From Bolinopsis microptera (taxonomy: Eukaryota > Ctenophora > Tentaculata > Lobata > Bolinopsidae), in the NCBI RefSeq assembly GCF_026151205.1, contig NC_087073.1, forward strand, positions 12,977,837 to 13,041,836: a stretch of DNA of 64,000 nt. Reading direction: 5' to 3'. A model generated the notes under the pieces. That model was given only the letters and a program-made list of their open reading frames with translations, searched no databases and was not told the DNA's origin. Shown in pieces: positions 45,261-55,566 of the stretch. How positions within the stretch are numbered: position 1 is the first letter of the stretch; each line of letters opens with the position of its first letter. The position numbers and the translations under genes were made by a program.

Positions 45261-47081
45261 GGAGATGGTTCTACCAGTGAACTGGTACTAACTGTAATGA
45301 AGGATTGCTAGGTAGAGAGAGTAGAGTAAAGCAAACAACAGAGTTGTGTTATTGTAACAGTTCTGCACGGAGGAGTTAACAACTCACAGTTGTCTATGTA
45401 GCTCCTGTCTGTCCGCCGCGGTGTGTTGTTAAGATAACACTGAGCTATCTGTTTGTTTACTCCTACACGCTCTCCAGTGCCCACGTGCGCGCGGCACCTC
45501 ATCCCTGATTGGCCCGGGGGAACAGGGCTGCATCGTGGTACTGTATATTGTGTTAAACGGTGGTTATGTATACAGTTAGCATTGACTGTGACTACAATAA
45601 CAAAGGTTCATCATGATTCGGTGCTTTGGTTTTGTCCTTTCTAATTGGTGTCTGGTGATGAGGGAGGAAATGCTGAGAAGGTTGGGTAATAATGACCATA
45701 AAACGGAGGAGTCAGGGTGTGCTTTGGATATCTGTCAGTGGTTATTGACCAATTAATAATTATACGGCAGATTTATCATCGCAATAAACATTCGATACGA
45801 AATGTTTGAGGGGATGATGTAATCTACATCCTAATAGTAATGGTGGAAGAGTCCTAAACAATAAGAAAGTTCCAGATTTTTTCATTGCTCCATAAAAATT
45901 TACAATCAAATTTAACATTAACAGAGAAATTATCGCCATTAAGACATCCGCAGTGCATCATGAACTATAAATAACGACTGTTGCACACAAAAAGCAATGC
46001 CGTCACTCAGCGAAATATCTGCTTATCGTTCAAAGTTCCCAAGCGGCCTACCGGGGTGATGTCTACACTATACATACATCACCCAGACACTGTGGTACCC
46101 CCAGGATGGCGCCGTCTTGAAGCTTCTTTGTTCTTAAGAGGGCAGTATCTAATAAAGCTCCCAAACGAATGAATACTATGCCCTGTTCCTTTCTTCAGAG
46201 GGGCTTCAATACACGTGAAATATTTAACGGACGTGGCCTCAGATTAGGAAAAGTGAGCGCCCAAAAAGTCAAAATTCTTGGTCTTTCACCAACTTATTAG
46301 CAAAACCACCCGTTAAAAATGTATTCTTAGTTGTTATTAAAGAAATGTTTCTATACAAACTATGATTACTATATGATATAATTAAAGTAATATTTTCTGA
46401 ATAGATTTGTTTTTTTGAGATGATTTAGTTGTTTGTTGCTGGATATTTTCATCCCACCCTTTAGAACCGCTCTGACATGGTTAGTACCTGACACCTGTGT
46501 CAGTTGCTAACCATATGGGCGGTATACAAGCACATTATTTCATTTCCAGTTACCCAATCACCTAGCAAAATGTTTATAATTTAGTATTTATATTTGCAAT
46601 AAAACGATTTTTGCTAAATTTGTACAGGTCGGTTTCGATATTAAAACGATATAATCTCATATTTGGAGCGCCAAAACGATTATACTTAGCATCGATAAAA
46701 TGTGGGAAAACAGAACCAATAGCGCTTAGTCAAACTCATTTATCGTTGAGACTGATGAAGAGAGGCACTGGACGATATAAAGTTGTTCGAGGGATTAAGC
46801 ACGCATAAACTTCTTTGGAAAATGAAGTTACGTTATCAGAGTATGAGGGGAAGAGTTTGTTATACGGGGAACAGCAGGTTGTTTGTTTAGACGGTACACA
46901 ACAATTGAGCAGTTAAGCAGTGCTTGCAACCCCGGTTGTTTGGAGCGAGTTTAATAAGATAACTTGTACTGGACCAATAGCAGGCCCCTATATCCTTAAA
47001 CCTAACTCGATTAGATGTCCAGTCAGTGTACCCGGAGAATCCCTCACCTTGTCACCAAGGTAACTAACCCCTGTCTCCCGG

Positions 47082-47116
47082 CCAATGCACGTGGAACACA
47101 CGGTCATATCACCAAT
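47082..47116. promoter_or_regulatory. CCAAT + CACGTG + CCAAT
   Basis: CCAAT at 47082, CACGTG at 47088 (one base after it) and ACCAATCAG with CCAAT at 47112. Motif match only. Confidence 0.35.
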
Positions 47117-50100
47117 CAGAGGGAAAGTTTACTGATCATGTGACCAACATCACTGCTAACACCGCGCAAACGGAAAAACTCTGCTGTCGGTTGTTATAAT
47201 TGAATTTTTAATACCCCCTTTTTGCTGAAGACTGTATGCGTATGCTGGATAATGTTTGCTTATTGAATAACAACAAAAAGACCAGACAGCTCTAAACTCA
47301 ATCAGCACATACATATAACGGGCAAGGTGGTAAGTTGAAGATGATGCTGCTAATCTAAAAAGTAAAATCAAGTATCGACCACTATAAATATAACACCAAA
47401 AAATGAGTGTAAGTTAAATCCTTATAGCCGGACTTCTACTTCTAGCCTACCCACAATTTAAATGGTTAGTCTGTAGCTTCATGATAATGAGAAAAAGGAT
47501 GATGATTTATGCGTGCCCACACCATGAGACTCAATTGCAACACTCAACAGCAACTCAAACTCTGAACAATGAGGCGGTGAGCCTCCGAGATGAGTTGCCG
47601 CGCGCACGTGGGCACTGGAGAGCCTCCGAGAAGCAGAGTCCGAGTGATGATGGATGAGAAATGGGGAGAAGAATGGCTTGCTTTGCACGAGTTACTGGTC
47701 ACGTGTCAGCCTCTCTCGAGATGAGAAGATAGTAAATAGAAGAAAAAAGCTCTCCCTTAACGCGTGTTTCAAAAAAGCAAGGAGAACTCGGAGCAGAACA
47801 ATAAAACTAGATTATTATTAATAAGGAGGGGTTAAAAGATGCACCTTAGAAAGGTTCCATAGAGGGCATAATGAGTAGCATTGTGGAGCAGCAACATGTT
47901 AGAATCGCGCCCAAACAATGCGATTTAACTCATGAGAGCTTGTTTTGTCTTCCCGGCTTCCACGGCACGATAAGAAGACTCAGTTTGAGCTTATCAGAGC
48001 GCTATTTCTAGCACCTCGACTCTCAACCAGTCATAGCTCGAACTGACATTATATAAGCTGCCTGTAGGGGAGCCGCTCACAGACACCTTATCTCGCTGAG
48101 ATACCAGATGGAGATTGGTCTTGCACCACTTAATCTGACAAACAGGCACTGTATTTTGTAGGAATTGGTAAAACAAGTACATTCCCCAATTTAATGTCAC
48201 GTGAGACTATTTCATGACACATGGGACTATTTCATGACACGTGTGGTGTATGGAAAATACTTCCAAGCTCACGATATAATTTAATATTCTTCTCACAGAG
48301 TTACTTAGAAACTGAAACTAGAGTGAAGAAGAATCAGAAGGGGTGTTTGAATCCTCCTTTCATGTGCAAACAAACAATTACAGCAATACAAAAGACCCAG
48401 AGATAGCAAGAATCAGCGATTATTAAGCAATTTCCATGGCTGAGTTCAGCGAATATTAAATAGGTGCTAAATCAGCCAACAATTTTATATTTCTACCCTC
48501 AAATCCTCATTTTAGTCTACACCCATGTCACGTGACATAACGAATTGTTATTGAGATAACATGAGATGAGAGCTGTGTTCTTAAATTCTAATTCTTGACC
48601 CCATTCATTACAAAAAAGGCATGATCACATTTTATCGTTTTAGCTGCGCAAGGAGACCGCAAAACTTTTATTTAGCCCCCATACATTTTCATGAATCCCA
48701 AGATATGATATAACGGTCCTTGAGGGCTCTCAAACACGTTTATCATCTGACGGACATTAATATCTGACGGACAAACATAGTTGTGATATGTGAGCCGTGA
48801 GGGAATAACCCTTCTGTATCAAATTCATCAATATCTATGGATACGCTTCTGAATTTAACAGTTTTGTCAATGATATGACCTAATATCCCTTTTTCTATTG
48901 TTATAGAACTGACAAAAAAGGCCTGTACAAGATCCCTGAATATTATTATGAATACATTAAAATGAAAGGAAATGAAAGTTAAAGAAAGTGTGCCTTCGAA
49001 ATATTTTTCATGTACATAAGCAATGAATTGACCGGTAGTTGACATACCATTGCACTGTGTACAAACCTTACAATCTTCACCGATCTGAATATTTGTTATA
49101 TTAATAATCATATTATATTTGTTTTCACTGTCAGTTTTATGCCTTCATTCCCCGAATACGTGAAATTGGTGCTCTGAACGTTACGTGCCTTTGTTTTGAT
49201 ATTTAGTAAATGAACAATCAGCGGTTACCTAAATTGAATAGGTAGATCTCGCATTCTACCTATTTCCCTCTCTCATGCTTAGGGCAAAAGAGTACTGTCA
49301 ACCACTAAATCATAAATACAACAACAAAAGACTATCGAAGATGAAATATCAGCAAAAGTCACCTCAGAAACCGTCTAAAATGCAATATTCCGAAAAAACA
49401 AGAGTGTTATGATATAATGGGAACAGTCTCTGTAGACAAACCAGTTACCAGACAGCTAACACGAGGCATAACACGTGACACACCAGATGCTATAACAACG
49501 TGTGGTCACGTGAACAGTTGTTATGACAACGTGACCGCTGAGCCGCGGTAGACAACAAGTGAAGACAGTGTTAGGTCTCCAGCTAATCTCAATAGCATAA
49601 CACAGTCCAATGTTACGATGCCTAATGTAGAAGCTAGTTCTGAGTACCTAGCTAGCCTCAGTTCTGCTTTTAGCCAGATTATACAGTTATCTAACGATAT
49701 AGCTCACATTGGATTTAGGTAACTTACAGGAAGAGTTAGATGTCATCTGTCACCCGAAGACGATTTGCAGCAAATGGTTTATCAACACAAAAGCAGTAGA
49801 ATACCTTCAACGTTTCTTGTAGCAAACAATTTGAGTATGTCAACATGAACTCAAATCACTTAGATATTACAAGGTATTCCGTTACTTCACCCTCGTGACC
49901 CTCCTTGATTACAATTTAACCAATGATACAGCTAAATGAAACTATGCACGGCACGCGGAATTCAAAATCAACAAACCATGGACAAAACTTAAGACCGGAT
50001 TAATTTTGAAATACGAAAAAGTTCTGCCTTCAAGTTTGTTGAACAAGAATTATTCCATTAATTCGAAAGAAAGCAGTCAGTCTGGTTGCTTGAAGACATT

Positions 50101-50257
50101 ACAACCAAACAAATATAATGCCGCACAATGCCTTGTCAACATTGACAAACCCTTTAAACCATCTCATTAAACCATTTAATTCCAATCGTTATGTCAAAGC
50201 TTCGAAATCGTTAAACACACTATATTAGCATTCATTGAAATCATATTATAAATAATC

Positions 50258-50640
50258 ATATCAAATAGAGAGATGTTACAAGTACTTTATATCAAATAGA
50301 GAGATGTTACAAGTACTTTATATCAAATAGAGAGATGTTACAAGTACTTTACATCAAATAGAGAGATGTTACAAGTACTTTATATCAAATAGAGAGATGT
50401 TACAAGTACTTTATATCAAATAGAGAGATGTTACAAGTACTTTATATCGAATAGAGAGATGTTACAAGTACTTTATATCAAATAGAGAGATGTTACAAGT
50501 ACTTTATATCAAATAGAGAGATGTTACAAGTACTTTATATCAACTAGAGAGATGTCACAAGTACTTTATATCAAATAGAGAGATGTAACAAGTACTTCAT
50601 ATCTTTATATCAAATAGAGAGATGTTACAAGTACTTTATA
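50258..50640. repeat. 31-bp tandem repeat, about 12 copies
   Basis: Unit ATCAAATAGAGAGATGTTAC plus AAGTACTTTAT repeats every 31 bp (for example at 50291 and 50322) with very few substitutions; the penultimate copy is disturbed at about 50597. There are no spacers, so it is a minisatellite and not a CRISPR-like array. Confidence 0.95.
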
Positions 50641-51800
50641 AGTTTATATCACAATGTCATTAAAAGAGTCACAAAGCGGCTCCCGGAGTGCACCATTTAG
50701 CGGAGAGAAATATTAAAGTGACAACGAGGACCTCAGGGCAATTTACTGCCAATCAAAAGGTGAGCTTCCAATCCTTATGTCAAAGCTTTAAAATCGTTAA
50801 ACACATTGTATAAGCATTCGTTGAGATGTCGAATAGTTAAAAGGCAATTTACTGCCGATCAAACGGTGAGCAAGTATGAAGTAGTAACAACATTACCTTT
50901 AACTATTAAATTAATTGTTAACCTTAGTTTAATGGTGGGTCGACGGTGATATTTCAATCGTTCTGACGATGATCGTACTTCGAATGCAGAACGTATAATA
51001 CAGCATAACATAAAATTATAACTAAGGCCAAGGTGCAGAAAGCATTTCATTTCCGTCCCCTAGATTAAACAGAGAGCTACTTATTTCGTTTTATTTACTG
51101 CATAACCAACAAGGTGTGTCAGTACAAGTGGTCATAGTAACCATGGTAACCGAAGTTTAAAATTAGACGTGAAAACTACAGTGTGAGTGAGCAATTCACC
51201 CTGTAGATCGGCAATGATAGCGAATTTAAGGTGAAGAATTCTTCAAGTTTGCTCTTTAAATTGACCATTGTGAGGCAACAGTAAAACTGTACTGCTGTGG
51301 ATCATGAAAATTCATCACACCTTTCGATCATGTACAGTGTACACATTGAGTTGAAACTGTAATTTAAAAAGTTGTTAATGGTAAAAAGGCTGGCTTTGAG
51401 CCTTTTTACAAATACAATTTAATTAACACAATTTCAGAATATATGAGTATGACGTAAAAATTACGATACGTGCTTTATCTATTGACCTTCATTAGGACGT
51501 TGACGTCACAGAGTCCATTCAGAGAAACAATCAGAAATTTTCTTGAAAGAATTTTTAGAGCGATTATTTTTACAGTACTATCGGATAACCTAGCTGGCGG
51601 GCTAGCTGCAGGAAGGTTTTACGCGCGCTAACAAGACTTATTAAGATAACATCAGAAAGTTACGACGATGCATAGAACACCCTTACCATGAGAAGACAAA
51701 AGTACTTGAAAGACTGAAGAATACAGTCCACAATCTCCACCTTGCTAACCTAGCCCACTCCACCTCGCAAGATTGGCTAAAATCAGGCGGAAGAGCATAT

Positions 51801-52002
51801 CACGTGACATGGCAATTAAACTCGAAATATAGTGCTTAACTACCTCACGCCTTTAAGTATAACGACTCTATTCTACGGGCTGTGATTGGCAGACGACAGG
51901 GAGGTCCTGTTCTGTGATTGGACAAGAGGTTGGAGCTGGTGTGTGATTGGAGGAAATGTAAAGTACTAACCGCGGAGAATGAAGTAGGTGGGTTGTCACG
52001 TG
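51801..52002. promoter_or_regulatory. CACGTG / triple ATTGG / CACGTG module
   Basis: CACGTG at 51801-51806 and 51997-52002 flank three TGTGATTGG words (ATTGG at 51885, 51917 and 51946). The near-regular 29-32 bp spacing of the ATTGG boxes is notable. Motif match only. Confidence 0.4.
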
Positions 52003-52037
52003 GGCTCTGTTTTCGTAACCACAGTCCTCTTTACCAC
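51971..52037 (-). CDS. Possible internal exon (67 nt), unassigned
   Basis: Minus strand: acceptor CGTACAATTTCAG, then 67 nt open in one frame (GKEDCGYENRAHVTTHLLHSP), then donor CCGCG|GTTAGT, phase 1 in and phase 2 out. Both splice sites look good but no partner exon is identified, and one CACGTG and the motif module overlap it. It may be coincidental. Confidence 0.2.
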
Positions 52038-52374
52038 CTGAAATTGTACGAGTTATTGTAACTATGAGAGTTATCGTTGTCATGACAATGCGGTTCACAC
52101 CAACGTATAATCCACAAATCAGGACTAAACGATTAAATTATTGGTCCGGCGATTACTTTTAATTGAACGATTAAGAACACGGATTACCCTCTGATAAGTG
52201 GTATAAAAGGACAAGGAGTGATTTTAGAAGTAGTTGCTTACTAAACTAAAGCCACAATTCGAAGAGACCGTCCGGAAAATTGTCGGAATATTAGCTTCGA
52301 ACCAATTATTCAGGGATCGGTAAAATAAGAGGTATTGTGGCCGGTGACGTGAGTACCTGAACTCTCTAAACAAT

Positions 52375-52638
52375 TTACTTATTTACTTTAGGTAGGATTA
52401 CAAGTACAACCAGCAACTTCAGTTCTATATTGGAAGTTAAAGTTAAAAAGAAAACATTATCATTATAAATATATAAGGTGTAGTGAATGATGAGTTCAAT
52501 CACAATAAGCCCAATCTTCGTCCATACTGATAACACCTTAAAAGGTTCCTTATCCTGGGTCCATGGTATACTAGGTTTGAAAAACATAGTGGTTTTAATT
52601 AAAGTTAAACAAGCTGCTATTAAAGCTGCTGATAACAT
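52375..52638 (-). CDS. Possible small membrane protein ORF
   Basis: An 87-codon frame with an in-frame stop just upstream of its ATG. It has hydrophobic stretches near residues 1-15, 41-56 and 70-81, so it could be a small multi-pass membrane protein. There is no recognised family, no splice evidence, and AT-rich DNA can give hydrophobic frames by chance. Confidence 0.25.
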   Translation of the reverse strand: MLSAALIAACLTLIKTTMFFKPSIPWTQDKEPFKVLSVWTKIGLIVIELIIHYTLYIYNDNVFFLTLTSNIELKLLVVLVILPKVNK

Positions 52639-53100
52639 GTTCTACATTTAAATATCCTGGGTGAGAGCTAGTCTTTATAGTAGTAAGTAGTAGTCCATCA
52701 TATTATAGAACTATAGAAACTGGACTATGTGCAGTTTCGCGGAAGTTTATAGATACTGAGAAACCATCCTTTGAAAGTTTGAAACTATGTTGAAACTTAA
52801 GTACCGTGCCAGCTTAGTACCATGCCAATTAGTATTACAATAACTACTAAAAGACGTGTGGTGGAACGAACGTCCCTTTTATTTATTTGCTTTGTCATTG
52901 AAAAACCGTTAAATGATGCGTGCTAAATGGTCTCGTGACTAAGTGACTTCTATATATAGCTTTACCACGTGACTATTGTAGCACATACCATGTAGATTGT
53001 AGGTGCTATTCAACTGTCGTCACAGTTAGGTACAATAATGTGTATGTGTCACAAACGACAGCTCTGAACATTTATCCAAACTCCCGGTCTCATCTGTAAA

Positions 53101-53522
53101 TTACACTTCTTTAAATCCAACTTCTCTCTTCAATGATCTTTTAAGTGAACTAAACAGTAAACCCATAACTGCGTTTTTAGTAATCGCAAAGATAAACTCC
53201 TTGTGTGAACAACGTACTCGGCGACTATCTATCTGGTAGTTTCCATCGTTCAGTGCCTACCTTAGTGTATACTTATAGTCATAGTAGAGCAGCCTGAGGT
53301 AACCAACAAATGTAGTAAACTTGGAAGTGTAAAGTGCTGCAATAATTTCCTGATCCTGATCACACATGCCTGTCTTGTGTATACAAGTACACTTACCTGC
53401 CCCATTATATTATAAAACTCACCACATATTTCCTCAGCTGCTTTTCTTTCCGTATATAATCGCTTGATAGCCATGTTGTCTTTTCTCTTCCTTTTCTCAA
53501 TGCTGAGTTCAGGTTTGTCCAT
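53101..53522 (-). CDS. Three-exon gene for a 74-aa basic protein, function unknown
   Basis: The minus-strand exons are 53522-53423 (ATG; donor ATATGTG|GTGAGT, phase 1), 53336-53261 (acceptor TTATTGCAG, donor CTAAG|GTAGGC, phase 2) and 53149-53101 (acceptor TACTGTTTAG, ends TAA). Coding length is 225 nt and all phases agree. The protein is Lys/Arg-rich with a KRKRK cluster at residues 10-14 (possible nuclear signal), a likely helix over residues 17-33, and an aromatic stretch with YLRLLYYDYKY at 46-56, then a second basic segment. No signal peptide or membrane segment. I do not recognise a family. The unspliced 86-codon frame in the same place would instead use the donor at 53397, but that gives no phase-compatible next exon. 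A CACGTG at 53587 and ATTGG at 53670 lie just upstream. Confidence 0.6.
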
Positions 53523-53586
53523 AATCTTCCTTCCTAGTATTTATGATTTAGTGTTGGTAAATCTTAGCGTTCGATGAGATAAGATG

Positions 53587-53674
53587 CACGTGGGTACCAT
53601 GGTTACACTTACTATGGTTATTGGTTACTACTGGTGAGAGGCGTTCATTTGTTTTGGTACTGAGATTTGATTGG
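53587..53674 (-). promoter_or_regulatory. Candidate promoter of the 74-aa gene
   Basis: CACGTG at 53587-53592 lies 65 bp upstream of the ATG, and CCAAT (read on the minus strand, 53670-53674) about 150 bp upstream. This is the best case in the window of the CACGTG/CCAAT pair next to a gene start. Confidence 0.5.
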
Positions 53675-53855
53675 TCTAGCCGCTGATAGCTGTCCCAACA
53701 AAATTACGTGACTCTATATCTATCAGTGGTGGAGTTTATTTACTTGTTACTTGTTGAGGTAAAATCATGAATGCATCGGTTCGTCGTCTAGACACAATTT
53801 TACTGTTGGAGGACTTCGCCGCTTCGACGCGCTGCGCAAACTATCATTCTGACGA

Positions 53856-53889
53856 GATCGTTGCTCTGTTAATTTTCAGAGCAACGATC
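53856..53889. repeat. Short perfect hairpin (13-bp stem, 8-nt loop)
   Basis: GATCGTTGCTCTG, loop TTAATTTT, then CAGAGCAACGATC. It is followed by GGGAAGGGTTGACATCG-CAATCAA, which resembles block 1 of the repeat complex at 21.8-23.7 kb, so it is probably a remnant of the same element family. Confidence 0.75.
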
Positions 53890-55491
53890 GGGAAGGGTTG
53901 ACATCGTCAATCAAATTTTACCGGTAACATCCCTCAGCCATTGTATCAGCTTTTATCACAACTCTGAACGTATTGAAGGTCCAATATAACTGCTTGATAT
54001 AAACCAGTATAACCTTGATATAAACCAGTTTTAACCTAGAATTGAGATTGATAAAGGAGATATTAATACTTAATAGTCTGCTTCGTAAGAAAAAGCAATA
54101 TAGTTATATTATACAATACGTCGAAGTCGCCGATCTACGCGATGTTCATAACTAGGGGTAGTTACAATTAAATATTAACATTGATGAAGAAAAATAAACT
54201 TGTTCGAAGTTCTCGCACACACTTGGTCATGCTCATTGCAGTCTGCTTCCTTAGAAAGAGCAACTCAGTTATTCGGATATCAGACGTCGCTGACTCAGAA
54301 GATTAAAATTGACCTCAGCCAGGAGTAGCTGATAAAGAATCATGTAGGTATGCGTAATAACTAATATGTAATTTGTGATTGCGTCCGTAGGGAAAATTCG
54401 ACATATTAATATCCAATATGTCCAAAACAGTGTTTAAATCACGGAAATTATAACAGCAGAAAATGTCAGAAAATTCTACATTCTAGAAAAATGTGATCTT
54501 ATCGACACATTAAAATCCTGGATGCTGACATAAACAAATGGACGAAGTATACATGATTTGATTTGATACCTAACCAAAAAAAATAGCAAATATACATATG
54601 TACAGCAAATCGAACAAACATATAAAAATGGACTGAAATGCATATAGCCATGTAGAAGGACAAAAAAGTTTTATTGCCGCCAAAAGTCTCAACAATGTCA
54701 CTCCCAGTTTTCATCTGGGAATAAAATAATGGATTGTGAGAAGTATGAAAATGATTTTGAAAAGTATGTAAACACACGATTGTCTCTAAAATACAGATAA
54801 CTTACCCGTACCGGAAACTCATATAGTAGTAGTACTCGTTCGTACTGATAAGTGTTTTAGAGACATGAATTAGTTCATGGTCAATGCGGTATCTTTTTAT
54901 CACGGCTACAGACCTTCCCGTACCGGATGTAGTGGTCGACGTGAGTGTGTTCAGCCCTTTCCTTCTTCAGATCAGTGACCCGATGCTTTCTCGTTGCACG
55001 CTCTTCGCTGGATCTATCTGAACAGATCCATGTGGATCTCAACTAGCCTCAGCTCCGTCCGAATATATGACGAATTCTGCAGCTCGGGAAAGTAATCTTC
55101 ACTTGTCGGATAGCCGTACCTGGCCGCTTCCAGCTTCTTGTCGCTTCGAAATGAGGTTTCTCCCCAATCTCCCCCAAAACAGCGGATACCAAAGGTTATT
55201 AAAGCGGTTCTTCTTCTTCAGTTCTGCCATTTGGCCCTATTTTACAAACAATTCCATCTACAATTTATTGACCGATCCAAATCGCGATCATAACGGACTT
55301 CATCTGATGGTCGTTCCACTTCCATTGCACATAATATGGGCTATGGCCCCTATACTAATAGACGTAAATAACTTTCACTTTCACTGTACATAATACATTC
55401 CCTATAATGGAATAAATAAGTTTCACTTTCACTATCTACAGTAATTTAAATTAAACTGTACATAACATGACCCTCTATCTACATTCTACAG
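53890..55491. other. Gene-free stretch upstream of the sushi gene exons
   Basis: No exon is firmly supported. From about 55060 to 55440 the DNA ends in two copies of an A-rich/TTTCACTTTCACT motif with AATAAATAA, which resembles the 3' end of a retroelement, but no coding part can be identified. Missing 5' exons of the sushi gene may lie here or beyond. Confidence 0.35.
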
Positions 55492-55566
55492 GAGTAAAAA
55501 CAGAGTGTACTCCTGCTGTAGACGGACTCTTGGTTCAAGCAGCAAAAGTTATTCGGGATTCCACCG
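55492..55566 (+). CDS. Sushi gene exon, first half of a CCP module
   Basis: The acceptor ACATTCTACAG and the donor CCACCG|GTTAGT bound 75 nt, phase 1 in and phase 1 out. It encodes a CCP start (ECTPAVDGLL) and joins in phase to exon 60351-60489 as Gly-Ser-Gln. It could in principle join to any copy of the array acceptor. Confidence 0.7.

Larger units (their letters stand above)
44781..50257. other. Gene-poor stretch with scattered CACGTG sites
   Basis: No exon is supported. It contains a (CAA)n run at about 45131-45151, a 16-bp tandem repeat at 45182-45260, and CACGTG sites at about 45481, 46215, 47088, 47606, 47700, 48197, 48239, 48530, 49473 and 49507. The open frame at 48743-49111 has no domain or splice support. 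Confidence 0.4.
50641..53100. other. Mostly non-coding, with weak minus-strand exon candidates
   Basis: Apart from the two weak candidates listed at 51971-52037 and 52375-52638, nothing is supported. A CACGTG/ATTGG module lies at 51801-52002 and a single CACGTG at 52966. Confidence 0.4.

Noticed and set aside
48743-49111. 122-aa minus-strand ORF with a CxxCxxC-like start
   Set aside because: The cysteines do not form a known motif, the composition is typical of AT-rich random frames, and no splice sites or neighbours support it.
50258-50640. CRISPR-like array
   Set aside because: The 31-bp units are directly contiguous with no spacers, and the genome is eukaryotic.
54917-54945. A 29-nt exon (CTACAG to GTGAGT) as an earlier sushi exon
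   Set aside because: One frame would be phase-compatible with exon 55492, but the sequence shows no CCP pattern and the sites alone are weak evidence.
55067-55393. 108-aa plus-strand ORF before the sushi exons
   Set aside because: No domain; the DNA ends in A-rich TTTCACTTTCACT repeats that look like a retroelement tail, so it is more likely repeat sequence.
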